Below, piece after piece: positions 24,401 through 34,854 of a stretch of 64,000 nt of DNA. Made by a program: the position numbers and the translations under genes. The DNA is from Psococerastis gibbosa (Eukaryota > Arthropoda > Insecta > Psocodea > Psocidae). The DNA lies in contig OZ020488.1 of the NCBI GenBank assembly GCA_963971405.1, forward strand, positions 45,366,888 through 45,430,887, read 5' to 3'. The notes beneath the pieces are model-generated. The model ran no database searches. It saw only the letters and a program-made list of their open reading frames with translations, and was not told the DNA's origin. Positions within the stretch are counted from its first letter, which is position 1; every line of letters begins with the position of its first letter.

Positions 24401-25692
24401 CATCCAAAAGTTAGCATAACCCGGACTTTATAATTACATTTTTTACAGCAAGTCTAACTCCCCATAATAACCGATATCAATGGTCCGGGTCCAGGTGGTC
24501 TGGAACACCTTGTATATCTACATGATTTGTTTCATAAAAATAAATAAATAAATATTGACTTTTTTGTTCTATTACTAAGCCAACCTAGCGGAGTTAGGGC
24601 TATAAAACCCTCCCTTACACCCAACTAGGAAGACTCGGGACCGCCTGCTTTACATGCCCTCCGAAGCATGACCAGAAAATGTAGCAAGTGGGGGACTCGA
24701 ACCAACAACATTCGGGTGAAAGTTGAAGTTTGTACCACTACTCTGCATGTCCTGATTTCATAGTGCTAAAAAAACAAGTCACCTGGTCTAATAGTAGTGT
24801 CTCGTCCAAACACGTGCAAACGTCTGCGACCCAAACAGAAATGCTCTATGATATGAAAAATTTCGACAGGCTTCTCTAGCAAACCATACTCAGTTTCCTC
24901 CGAAATAATCAAATCGATATCCACATTCGCGTGGATAAAGTCACCGTCGGCCGAGCGACGCACCGTTCCCTTAATTCCCATCAAACAATGCTCGGTAGTT
25001 CTCTGAAACAAGTTCCGGCCGTCCAACGTTTTTGAATGGCCCGGATTTTTAATATTAGTCCGAATCCAACAGATATCTTCACACCGTCGGAACCCCCACT
25101 TTCTTAAACAGTTCCGGCCCATATCCAACCCCTGCGACGATCCACACCAAAGAAACACAAATGCTCTCACATCGGCTACTTCGCCTATGTCAAGATTCAT
25201 AATTTGCTCCCAGTTCCAGAATTCCAGGTTCGTTACACCTAAACTTCGCTGGTACTCTTCCAGTGGCGGCTCAATCAAAATAACATCAAACTTGGTCCCC
25301 AAAGTTTTGAGATCGAAATTCAAAAGGTCGCATTTTAGATACATAGGCGGTGGTGCTGTCTGCGCTATTAGGTCGTCTTTCAGCTTGATGAGTTCTCGTA
25401 ATTTCGGGTATTCTTCAAAGCGATCTGCTAGACCCACGTCACGGATAAAATTCTGAGGTCGTTGACCAGTGTCGACAAAGTGCTGACAGTAGTCATTATG
25501 TGGATTGGATGATTGCGTTCCTTTCAGAAAGGTAGAAGAGTCCGTGTACAGGACTTCTTGGGCGGATTTGTCATTTTTTCGCTTCTTTTCCTTGTCGTCT
25601 GCATTCCTCTGGGTAGCGCTGTTGGAAGCTTTCGGGCTTTCAGCATCCGTGCCTAATGTTTGGCGCAACTCTGCCACATTGGAGACGCCAAG
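21483..25692 (-). CDS. Mettl14: METTL14, m6A methyltransferase partner subunit (N-terminus missing)
   Basis: METTL14 pairs with METTL3 in the nucleus to place N6-methyladenosine on mRNA; METTL14 itself is catalytically degenerate and helps bind RNA. Two exons are visible: 25692-24783 (303 codons plus one base) and 21706-21483 (two bases plus 74 codons, with stop), joined phase 1 across a 3.1-kb GT-AG intron. The larger exon contains [20 protein letters not shown], the EPPL motif that replaces the catalytic DPPW of METTL3, [14 protein letters not shown] and [14 protein letters not shown]. The last exon has [18 protein letters not shown] and a short RGG-type tail (GRGRGRQ end), which in this family contacts RNA. 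An acceptor-like TTGTTGCAG just before LGVSNVAEL shows that the first coding exon lies further upstream on the minus strand; I could not find it. The in-frame ATG at 25728 is therefore probably intronic. The tail is shorter than in human METTL14. Confidence 0.96.
22111..22326 (+). repeat. SINE family A, full-length
   Basis: Full copy in the Mettl14 intron, antisense to the gene. The head has an A-box-like AGAGTTGTGGTACAGACT, then B-box GGTTCGAGTC; the body includes GGCATGTAATGCAGGAGG; the tail is TTAGTAATAGAACAAG plus AT-rich DNA. It directly abuts the left end of the long inverted repeat. Confidence 0.85.
22965..23120 (+). repeat. SINE family A copy, 5'-truncated
   Basis: Begins around the B-box (GGTTCGAGTCC) and runs to TTAGTAATAGAACAAATAG. 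It lies in the centre of the fold-back element and so entered after or with it. Confidence 0.8.
23152..23334. mobile_element. Palindromic MITE
   Basis: Arms CTGCCTCTACCATTGAA and TTCAATGGTGGAGGCA, plus GCAGTGATTTA and TAAATCACTGC, enclose an AT-rich centre with repeated TATAGTCTATAG. Confidence 0.75.
23340..23515. mobile_element. hAT-like MITE with G-runs
   Basis: Perfect 12-bp terminal inverted repeats CACTAGCGGATC/GATCCGCTAGTG. The flanks AACGTGTA (23332-23339) and AATGTGTA (23516-23523) match at 7 of 8 bases, fitting an hAT target duplication. Two long G-runs inside. Confidence 0.8.
24537..24758 (-). repeat. SINE family A, full-length, next to a splice donor
   Basis: Complete reverse-strand copy, in the sense orientation of Mettl14. 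Its head begins about 24 bp inside the intron after the donor at 24782-24781. All family parts are present: tRNA-like head, GGCATGTAAAGCAGGCGG, GGGCTATAAAACC-type body and TTAGTAATAGAAC tail. Confidence 0.88.
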
Positions 25693-25728
25693 CTGCAACA
25701 ACGGGTATTGTTTTGCATTAACTACCAT

Positions 25729-26612
25729 AGGCTATTTGGTAAAGTAAGCATGTAAACACGACCGTGAAATAATCACTACTTGTCTAATACAGTGCAATTT
25801 AGTAGTACAGTGAACTGCCTGTTTTTAAATGCAAGTCCAAGCAAAAGTGAATGGGGGTTGTCATTTCATTAGTTCAAAAATTATTAACAGAAATGTATTA
25901 TATTAATTATTATAGGGTGTCAGTGTAGAAAATTGAAATACATGGCATAGCGCGAATCTTTAGTGCTCCTCTTATTATATGAAATATAGCCTGACTAATA
26001 ACAATGCTTTCAGCTGCAGTCTGATTGAGGCGATTATAATACCGCGGTTAAATAAAAACCCTAGGATTATAACTGTAAACAAACAAATTGTGAATAGCAC
26101 TTTCCATTATAAAATTATCTTGTTTACATTTTTAATACCAGGGGATTAAATAAATACCGGGATTATGATCGCCTCGATCAGGCTGCTGGTGCTCTATTAT
26201 TGTCAGCAGTTTTTTTAATAGCCTATGGTTTACGCTCGTGGACATTTTTACGCAACTAGTATATTATTAGTAGACATCATGGTTTAGACACCCCGTAGGA
26301 TCACTATGAAAAGGGTATTAAAATAAAAATGGATATCGAAAGTTGCCAGTCGCAATAGGAATTAGGTGGTAAGTGGAAAGTACCTAGTCCTGCTGATACA
26401 TACGTTAAAAAGGTTAAATCGAAAATCAAAATGAAATTGTACCTATTATTATTATTATTATTACTTATATTACAACAGGGCAAGGACATTGCCCCTTAGG
26501 TGTAATACATATAGTCATTTAGTAGATTACAGTTTGTACTACCTCGGAAGACCAAGGAACTAGTTTTCATCGCATTAATTAAGCCTCATATTGCTTATTA
26601 TTCTACACTATT
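25729..26612. other. Upstream of the visible Mettl14 exons
   Basis: Probably Mettl14 intron. 26013-26190 is a palindromic MITE (GATTGAGGCGATTATAATAC facing ATTATGATCGCCTCGATC) whose centre is the unfilled counterpart of the 15-kb MITE. A TTA microsatellite lies at 26443-26465. The missing N-terminal exon was not found here. Confidence 0.5.
26013..26190. mobile_element. Palindromic MITE, uninterrupted copy
   Basis: Arms CTGATTGAGGCGATTATAAT and its diverged complement near 26155-26190, with sub-terminal AAACCCTAGGATTATA and TACCGGGATTATG. The middle string CATTATAAAATTATCTTGTT shows the sequence before SINE insertion in the 15-kb copy. Confidence 0.75.
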
Positions 26613-27612
26613 CTAAATGGAAGGGTCAACAATCAAGGACTTAAAAATTATAATAAATCAAGCAATGAGAGTGATATTGAAAACTAGTTACGATAGCCCG
26701 ATCGCCCAAATGCTAAGAGATCTTGAGTGGCTATCAGTGGAACACATCGTCTGGACCGATCCATAAAATAAAAAAGGACTAATGCCAAGTTATCTACAAC
26801 TACAACCATTCTCGGACACTCATGGGTACCAGAGGAAGGGACGACTTCATTATACAACATAGGACCGTGGAGATAGGCAGAAATTCGTTACTTCAAAAAG
26901 GACTTTATATAACAGGCTAGACGGTGCCATTAAGAAATTGAATTCGATAGGAGCCTTTCGTTTGGCCCTGCGCGAAGTAGTGCGTTAGTGCACAGAAAGT
27001 GAAACTGTGATTAATATTATGGGATTGTATGGAGAGACAAATTAGCGTTTCTACACTCCTCATATTCACAGACAACAACAATAACTCTAAGAGTAGCCTT
27101 ATACAGTTCTAAATGAAAATGTCCATTTAAAGACGTTTGAAATACTGTCTCACAACACCCACAAAGGTATATGGCACTCTTAAAATCTCATTTTAATTAC
27201 AGTTCTTCTCTCTGGTATCAAGCGTCAAAAGAAAACACATCAAAACTCCAGAAAATATCAAATCAAGCCATGAGAATCATTCTGCGAGCGGAATGGGATA
27301 CACCTATAAAGGAGATGGTGATGAAATTAGACTGGTTAACAATTGAAGAAAACCTCTACTTGGACACTAATATTCAAAATCGATAAAGGTCTGACACTCG
27401 AGTACCTAATGCTAACTATGAGATACCAAGAAAGGCACACCTACGAGACGAGAAATCGAGAAAATCTAACTACTAGTGGTAGTCAAGTCAGGAAGACAAT
27501 ATTTCAAGACGGAATCTCCGAATATAACAAACTAAGCAGGAGAATAAGAGAATGCAATACAGTGGAAATGTTCAGAAAAAAACTAAAAGAAGTGATTGTG
27601 TGTAAAAGGTGA
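26613..27612 (+). mobile_element. CR1/Jockey-like LINE 3' fragments
   Basis: At 27171-27386 one frame reads SHFNYSSSLWYQASKENTSK and, further on, KISNQAMRIILR and DWLTIEENLYL; the continuing frame 27343-27612 reads FKIDKGLTLEYLML and ends in a Lys-rich tail. This is the C-terminal domain of a non-LTR reverse transcriptase, carrying one frame change near 27360. An older copy of the same region lies at about 26617-26765 (INQAMRVILKTSYDSPIAQM). Both are 5'-truncated. Confidence 0.75.
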
Positions 27613-28189
27613 AATGACTGAATGACTGATCTGATCATAGATGAAAGACAATTAGTAGACTGAACTGTGAACTGTTGTAAACAAATAAGTGTTTCCCTTC
27701 TAAGTTTTAAACAACAACTAAAACGTTTAACATAACTGACGGCAAGCATACCGTCTGGACAAGTAGTTTCTTTCTTAGTTTTGACTTTTCTCGCAATTCT
27801 TTCATAACATCCGTCATTTTAGTTAAAAAATAAAAAAAACTTTACATAAATGCAAATTTATAAACAAAAAATGTATACTAAATAAATGCCAAATTTGAAA
27901 CCACAGACGAAAGGAAATTATTATTAATTGTTAACTGATTTTTAGACGTTTGTCAGTTGGTAATAGGCAAAATTAATTATGTTTTAATAATTTCAAGATT
28001 TACAGTTTTTTTTAATATTTAATATTATGAAACTACATAAATTAATTTTTATTTTATTTTGACTATGAGGACTATGACATGACTTTTGACTTTAGTAAAC
28101 AAAAACAAGCAAAATGGCTGACTTCCGATATTTCTATGCGTCATTATAAAATGTTAATTTATCTTTAATAACCAATAATATGTTTTAAA
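27613..28189. promoter_or_regulatory. Upstream region of the ZAD gene
   Basis: AT-rich, with no conserved promoter element I can point to. The ATG at 28190 follows TATTTTAAA. The true transcription start and any 5' UTR exon cannot be placed from sequence alone. Confidence 0.3.
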
Positions 28190-31100
28190 ATGGACAATAT
28201 AGCAATAGATGTTGTTAATTTTGATCATATCTGTCGGCTTTGCATGAATGCTAAACGTAGTTTAGTGGATGTCTTTGCCACAGTCGCTGAAGGCGCCTTG
28301 GATATCCCAACTAAGCTAAAGGACTGCGCTGATGTTGAGGTACGAACAAAAATACATCCAAATGGAATAGTCTAGTAACATATCAAACTGTCAATAATTA
28401 GCTGATAACCTGCCAGTCTCTTGAAAAGTTGAGGCCTAATCGACATAAAATTACTGTTGTAGAAAACTTGTGAAAAAGTGGAGCACTTATTTTTTTTTGA
28501 AATAGCCATTATGTTAGTAGTCTACTTCCACATTAGTTACTTATCAGTTATCTTATCACCTATACACAATCACTCCTCTCGTTTTGTGCCTGACTTTTTC
28601 CTCTTTGATACACTATGTTATCCTTCACCATCCCAATTTAGGAAGGGTGTGATTAGGCTTCTTGGTGTGAACCGCCCTTACTCCGTGCCTGCATTTTTTG
28701 ACCACAACTACAACAGTTGAGTTTATATCTTATGTACCGTATTATATGTTTCTGTTTGACGTAATAGAGTTGAAACGACGCCGAGAATACCATTGTATTT
28801 ATCCCGATTTCTTGCCTTGTAATTTTGAATTTCTTGGTGTCCCGTAGCTAACATTAGGTATTCTAGAGTGAGACCTTTATCAATTTTGAATATTAGTTTA
28901 CATTGGACGCCGTCTATCCCACCTTGGTGGGTCATGGACAAAGATTGATTGATTCATTCATTCATTCATTCATTCACCATGTCCAAGTAAAAGTTTTCTT
29001 CAATTGTTAACCAGTCCGATTTCGTCACCATCTTCTTTATAGGCGTATCGCACTCAACACGCAGTCGCAGAATAGAGCTGAACTACAGCAATTGAATGCC
29101 TAGATATAATATATTCAATGCTATGGTATACAATAAAAGTTTGGTGAGCTAGCAGAGAATCCATTTTATGAGGAATGACCAAACTAAACTGCGTAACACA
29201 ATATTGCAGTATTATATAACACTGACTTTTAAATTAAATTTTGGTTGAAGAGACAACCTGCACGTTATAACTGAAATTAGAGGATAAATAAAATCTGGCC
29301 TTGGCGGGAATTAAACCAACGATCTACGCCTAACCGGGGCTTCGTCTTAACCGCTCGACCACAAGCCCGCACAGGAACAGTTAAGTAAGCTCACAGACAT
29401 GTTCAGTTATATAGTTGTGTATGTGTGCTAACCTGTCTAACATTACGAATCATGTCAAAATACGAGCATATAAGTAGAGGATATCCATTAACTGTTCTTG
29501 TGCGGGCTTGTGGTCGAGTGGTTAAGGCGACGCCCCGGTTAGGATGGTTCGAATCCCGCCAAGTCCAGTTTTTATTTATCCTCTAATTTCAGTTAAACTG
29601 CTTAAGCCAACGGCCTTACCATGTTGATTCCATTAGAGCAGAGCATGTTTCAAACTGAGGCAACTTGGTTGTGTGCATAGCGTTGGCAGGGGAACCTGGT
29701 GGGACATGATAACGCGCTTTGGCAGTATAAGTCGAGTCCTGGTCACCTCCGATTTAATCGTGTGACTTTACCATGTTCCCCAAGTGGTTCGGAATCCACT
29801 ATAATCAGGAGGTCCACCCTGTCAGTCAACTCCCCTTTCCCCGAGGTGAAAGAGTCTGCCCTTAGGGTGCCTCAAGTTAACAAACAGACTCACTCCCCCC
29901 GCCGGGCTGACAGGGTTGCTTAAAAAGCAGAAATGCTGAAAGCAGGCGTTAGAAACAACAACAGTTAAACTGCTTAATGTGTAAAATAGTTGCAGGTGAT
30001 ATATTAGGCTAACACATAATGCCCGAGGATGATAGGTTAATTGCACACTAACGCAAGCACACCCATAGTTCCATACTGCAAAATTATACATTGGAATGTT
30101 TTTCCAGGCGTACGAAGATGATGGGTTGCCGAAAAAAATTTGTTTGAAGTGCATTGGCTGTTTAAATGCAGCTTACGATTTTAAGAAGCAATGCCAGTCT
30201 GCTGATTCCGTTCTTAAAGGAGTGCTTAAAGCAGCTAATAGTAGCAGTGAACATTTTGATGTAAGTAGACTGAACATTTATGTTTTTTACACTTACTATA
30301 AAAACAATCGTTTAACCTTGACTCTGGCTTAGCTATGTTCTGTGGGATATAGAACCCTCTCGTGGGCCGTGGCAATGGCACCAACACACTCTCCACCACT
30401 GCCCTCCTAGCTATGCAGACAATGAAACTCTTGGTATCTTTAATATTAATAGAACTCATTGAGCCTCATTTTATTTTTATTTTTGGTGTCCCGTGGCACT
30501 TCCTTGTCCTGTAGAGTAAAAAGAGCAAGCCTAGTGGTTGTGCCTGTGCGTTGGCTTGGTTTTTTACATCACTTATCACTTAAAATTGGGCTAAGCCAAT
30601 TCGACGCGAAGAGAACTCCTATTGTATAGAATATAAAAGGATTAATACATTTCAAAAATGTTCCGGAAGATTCGAGTAATCGCTAAAACCAATCAAAATG
30701 CTTCTTGTCTAAATTTCTCAGGATTGTAGTGGTAATTTAATTTATAATTTACATATAAAAAAATGTTGTTGATTAAAGTTCATTCGTGTGTGCCGGAACA
30801 CCTGGTCGCTTTAGTGGCAGCATTAAACAACAATTTTCTTTTTTTTCAGTCTTGGTCTGATGAAGAAAATGCTGCCACTAAAGCCCCTGTAGTCCGAACA
30901 AAACCCGAATTCAACTATTTCGAAAGCGACGACGACAATACCCCCCTCTACTCATTGTTTCAAACTAGTCTTCGCGAGAAACGTGTGTGGATGAAACGGA
31001 AGCCGCGCAAGACGTACACCTGCGAGACATGTCAGAAGATATTCAATACCATCAACACGCTAGCAAAACACAACGTCAAGTACCACGGTGCAGCCGCGGA

Positions 31101-31701
31101 AGAAGGCGAATTGGTGCATAAATGCGAGCAATGTGACCAACGGTTTCGAACGTGGAACGAACGCTTAGACCATGAGAAACAAATCGGACACGCCGGCAGA
31201 GTAGAGTGTAAATTTTGTAAAAAGAAATTTGTCAGATCGTATGTTGCGATACATGAAAGTCTACACTCAGGCGAACGGAACCTGAACTGTTCAATTTGCC
31301 GAAAGTCATTTTATGGGCAAGCTGCTTACGACAGGCATCTTATGCGGTGTACGAAAGCTGAGAAACAGTTTCAGTGTTCATACTGCGGGCGCCAGTTTTA
31401 TAGATCTTGTCATTTGAGGGACCACGTTCGTATACATACAATGGAAAAGCCGCATGTTTGTCAGATTTGTAAGAAAGGGTTTCGGAGGCGTGCTAAGCTG
31501 AAGATGCATGAGGATATGCACAATGATGTGCGACCGTATTTGTGTACCAAGTGTGGACGTGGCTTTAGACAGTCGCAACATATGAAGGAGCATATGAGGA
31601 TCCATACTGGGATAAGGCCGTATGTCTGTGATGTGTGTAATGCGGCCTTTACACAGGGACATTGTCTTAAGACTCATAAGTTGAAACATGCGATGGAGTA
31701 G
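28190..31701 (+). CDS. ZAD-C2H2 zinc-finger protein, 8-finger form
   Basis: A nuclear DNA-binding protein of the arthropod ZAD family; the ZAD binds zinc through four cysteines and mediates dimerisation. Exons: 28190-28339 (50 codons), 30108-30260 (51 codons), 30850-31701 (283 codons plus stop), all phase 0 with GT-AG junctions; predicted 384 residues. Exon 1 gives CRLCMN near residue 15 and exon 2 gives CLKCIGCLNAAYDF, the two halves of the ZAD. Exon 3 has a short acidic linker (SWSDEENA), a basic patch (WMKRKPRKTYTCETC) and eight C2H2-type fingers; the fourth (LNCSICRKSFY...HLMRC) ends HxxxC. AATAAA at 31910-31915 lies 209 bp beyond the stop. I chose the ATG at 28190 because the ZAD follows at once, as is usual. 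The DNA target is unknown; I do not assign an orthologue. Intron 1 holds LINE, fold-back and SINE B insertions. Confidence 0.92.
28723..29085 (-). mobile_element. CR1/Jockey-like LINE fragment interrupted by a short repeat module
   Basis: Reverse strand: DTPIKKMVTKSDWLTIEENF (about 28980-29060), then, after an interruption, FKIDKGLTLEYLML (about 28830-28880), so it is the same LINE as at 27.2 kb. The break is filled by a TGAA-type microsatellite plus a module with the palindrome CCCACCAAGGTGGG (28911-28976) that recurs at 48435-48483. Confidence 0.7.
29220..29590. mobile_element. Fold-back element of two head-to-head tRNA-like units
   Basis: In intron 1 of the ZAD gene. The reverse unit (about 29290-29370) and forward unit (about 29497-29570) share GGGCTTGTGGTCGAG(C/T)GGTTAAG and CCCCGGTTAGG; the forward unit is shortened between anticodon and T arms. 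The centre resembles that of the 7.1-kb element (GCTAACCTGTCTA, ACGAATCATGTCAA). Outer arms carry CCTCTAATTTCAGTT. Confidence 0.75.
29606..29961 (+). repeat. SINE family B copy with 16-bp target duplication
   Basis: About 356 bp, starting GCCAACGGCCTTACCATGTTG-like and ending in AACAACA. Perfect flanking direct repeats CAGTTAAACTGCTTAA at 29590-29605 and 29962-29977. It landed in the outer arm of the fold-back element. Confidence 0.88.
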
Positions 31702-33508
31702 GGTCTTAAGAGACCGTAGATATTAACCACCCCTGAATCTGTTGGTTTACACTTTTTATTCAATTTAATATGTATGCTATAAAGATTTGTTGTACCCAAG
31801 TAGTGGAGGAATATGGTATTTTTAATTTTTGTCAATATTTTTCCATGAATTTGATAATTTCGATAAATTTCTATCCCTTGTTAGTTGAACGGAAAAATTA
31901 CTGAACCAAAATAAAAAAAATCCTTATGTATGAAAAAGTCCTCTAAGTACTAATTTTTCTTCAAATGCCTCTTCTACCGACGATTGGCGATCATCATGGT
32001 AATTGTAGACACCCGAAAGGAAGTTAAGCATGTCGAGTATCAATAATGTACTTAGTCATGATGACTGTACTAGGGAATCGTAATGCAGTGATTTCCCGTT
32101 GCCTTCTGCAACCTTGTGCCGTTGACTCTTCATTGAGTTCCTCCGCCTTCAGGGCTACTGCCAGGCCAAAAGAGTGCCCTTGAAGTGGTTGCTTATTTAG
32201 TGGCGGCAACTATTTGCCCCATGACATAGTCATCCTCGGGGTACCGTGGTTTTTTTCTAGACATGCTTGCACCACCAGACTTGACAGCACACCCTCCGAT
32301 TATGCCGCTGCTTGGTCGGGACGGCTTATTCGTTAAATTCGCAGCTAGCCAACACATCTGGTGACCTTTTCTACTTCGATGGAAAGGTGGTAGCGTGCTA
32401 TACTTGTGCGAGTCTCTGCACGCCATGTGATCGGAAACGGGTCATAACTCAACACAGATACTAACCTGAATTAAATTAATCTTTTTTATGGAAAAAAAAA
32501 AGTTTTCACTATCCGCCACCTGCAACCCCGCTAGTAGCCTGCAGCTCAACTCTAGCACAACTTACCAAACCTTTATGACTTATGTACATATTAAATAAAA
32601 TGAAAATTATACAATATAAAATATAAATTATACCGATTTTTGGGGTGATGCAAAGGTGGCCAATGCGGTCAATTCCCTCTTATTAAGGTAGCCTTACTCC
32701 ACGAAACTTGTCTGACCATTTTATTATAGGCCTATTTGAAGTTGAACCATTTTAGATGTGAGACCAATGCTACGTCTACTCAGTTTCAATATGGCAACTC
32801 ATTGGATAAAATATGTGTTAAGATAGGTTGTGTGTCACGTCACGCAGCCTAACTGCCTAACACAATTTTCATATTTGTTCAGTGACTTCTGCTGTTCATA
32901 ATTAATACGTCATACGTGATAAATCCCTAATCAAGATAACCTAGTTAGGCTACTTTGTTATGCTGCTAAAAGTTACCACTATGTAAATTCTTGCTGCAAT
33001 AAAAATTGTGTTGTAAATATGTTAACCGGGGAAGACAGTCTGTGACGTCGGTATGAATGCACTGCAAAGTTCTTAAAGTTAGTAGGTACCGAAGACGCGT
33101 TTGGGCGCATTTGACGTATTTCGACTGTCTTATTTAGTTTGCGTTATGTAATTTTTACTCTTGCTAATTTGGGACAGACCTATAGTCTGAATAAGGGAGA
33201 GATTTCGATATATTTTATTAAACAAGGAATGGTGATTACATTTGTGACGAAATTAATTTATTCCTCGTTCCACAGTTCTAATTACCCGACTGACTTACTT
33301 CTATTATATAAAGTCTGTTTACTACACTTCACTGGGTTTCTTCGAAGTAATATTTCATGTGAGACAATGTAAATTTACAATTTCCATCTTTTTTTGTGAA
33401 TTTTTCATGTCTTTGTGGCTGTGGAATTAGGAATATTTATTTCGTCAAATTTACTCGCTTATTCTGTTAACAAAATATTTTGAAATTTTTTACAATTTTG
33501 TTCTGATC

Positions 33509-33780
33509 AGGCGGCAATTCCACCGGCAAATTTACTTCATTTGTGATTTGAGATATTTTGTTTGTTTTGTTTTAAGGAGACTATTATGTAGATGCTTAAC
33601 TTATCTATTATAAATTAAGTTATAATATGGTAGAGACTTATTAATGATGTCTGGTACCATATTATAACTTAATTTATAATAGATAAGTTAAGTATCTTCA
33701 TAATAGTCTCCTTAAAGCAAAAAACAAACAAAAAATCTCAAATCATAAATGAAGTAAATTCGCCGGTGGAATTGCCGCCT
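33509..33780. repeat. 272-bp near-perfect palindrome
   Basis: Starts AGGCGGCAATTCCACCGG and ends with the complement; arms of about 125 bp, loop 33633-33654. The arms carry ACTTATCTATTATAAATTAA and its complement. It could be a palindromic MITE or a hairpin-RNA source. There is no open frame. Confidence 0.88.
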
Positions 33781-33896
33781 TACTATTACTATTAGGGAGA
33801 TACACTGATTAAGTAGTTTTTTTTTTGTTCTGTTTACCCACTGTTGCCATTATTCATATTCCTTTGCTATTATTCAAGGCGTGACACGTATTTAAC

Positions 33897-33990
33897 ATAG
33901 ACACCAAAAGCAGAGAATAAACGAAAACACTGCGGGAATCGAACCCGCGATCTATGCCTTCCTGGGGCATCGTATTGCCACTACATAGTC
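33897..33990 (-). ncRNA. Single tRNA-like unit (probably not a working tRNA)
   Basis: A reverse-strand 72-nt body folds by eye as a cloverleaf: acceptor AAACAC/GTGTTT, anticodon-like stem ATGCC/GGCAT with loop CCAGGAA, and a perfect T arm GCGGG-TTCGATT-CCCGC. A C stands where tRNAs have T33, as in the related units at 7.1 and 29.3 kb, so I treat it as a member of that repeat family. Confidence 0.5.
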
Positions 33991-34331
33991 GTGTTTCTCA
34001 ATTTTCGGATATAAGTTTGTGTATCAATTTTCGCTAGATTGACCGCATTCGACGTACAGTATCTCTACTGTCTCATTCGGTTTACCTTAATTTAGGCAAC
34101 CGTTTCACTATTGTTTATTTGGGGATACAATTCTGAATATGTTACTTTTTGTTATAATTAGGTAGGCCTACTGCATTTGCAGTTGCTACGGTATTCCTCT
34201 TCATGTTTATTTGTTTTACTTTAATTGTTTCTATTAAATTTTGTTTAATTCTGGAATCTGGTATTCTAAAATTCTAACCGTTGAAGCTCAAATGCAACTT
34301 TTTCAGCATGCATGCATATGCCAAAATTATA

Positions 34332-34680
34332 AGGCCCAGGCGCGGATCTAGAATGAGACAAGGAGGGGGCTAAGATTAAATTTCGATTTTTTTTAAATAG
34401 GGCTGAAATATTGTGGTTTTACGAATTTTCAGAGCAAGAAGGGTTCTATATTATTGGTAATTAATACAATCGAGCACAAGGGGGGCCCGGGGTCCCCCCC
34501 CCCCCCCCTAGGAGAAAATTAGTATAAAATAGGACTGAAATAGTGGGGTTTTACGCATTTTCATAGCAAGAAGGGTTCTATATTATAGGTAATTAATACA
34601 ATCGAGCACAAGGAGGGCCCGGGGGTCCCCCCAGGAGAAAATTAGTAAAAAAAATAGGACTGAAATAGTGGGGTTTCTCT
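34332..34680. mobile_element. hAT-like element fragment with internal tandem copies
   Basis: Begins CAGGCGCGGATCTAGAATGA, the same left end as the element at 36291. Inside, a unit of about 130 bp containing GAAGGGTTCTATATTAT and CAATCGAGCACAAG is present twice, with C-runs between. The right terminus is missing. Confidence 0.65.
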
Positions 34681-34854
34681 CTATTATTTTGCTGAAAACT
34701 TTGGACCTTGCAGATCTGTGGCAAATACTACATTTCTGAGTATACGAGTAAGTGACGATATACACTGATTTTAAAAGTCTCCCGTTCCGCAATCTCTATT
34801 ACAGAAGCTATTGAGCTGATGTATTATTACTGTAACTTATATTCTTTATTCTAG

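Larger units (their letters stand above)
22327..24517. mobile_element. 2.2-kb long-inverted-repeat element with nested insertions
   Basis: Ends ATATACAGGGGTTTTCAGAC and GTCTGGAACACCTTGTATAT are inverted relatives, and the inversion continues inward. Segments near 22460-22550 pair with 24300-24400, 22640-22710 with 23790-23870, and 22745-22950 with 23530-23765. So most of the element is a long, imperfect fold-back. Its centre holds a SINE A piece (22965-23120), a MITE (23152-23334) and an hAT-like MITE (23340-23515). No transposase frame is seen. It fills most of the Mettl14 intron. Confidence 0.7.
31702..34854. other. ZAD gene 3' UTR and region before the alternative exon
   Basis: Contains the 3' UTR of the 8-finger form (to about 31930), an unidentified GC-richer stretch (32030-32430), the 272-bp hairpin at 33509-33780, a single tRNA-like unit at 33900-33985 and an hAT-like fragment at 34332-34680. 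I saw no second ZAD exon pair here, though very short exons could escape. Confidence 0.45.

Noticed and set aside
25693-25728. METTL14 start codon at 25728
   Set aside because: The twelve residues before LGVSNVAEL do not resemble the family and end at a good acceptor (TTGTTGCAG), so this is intron.
32024-32426. Possible gene in minus-strand frames with GC-richer sequence
   Set aside because: The frames are short, unrelated to any family I know, have no convincing splice sites, and may be an old repeat.
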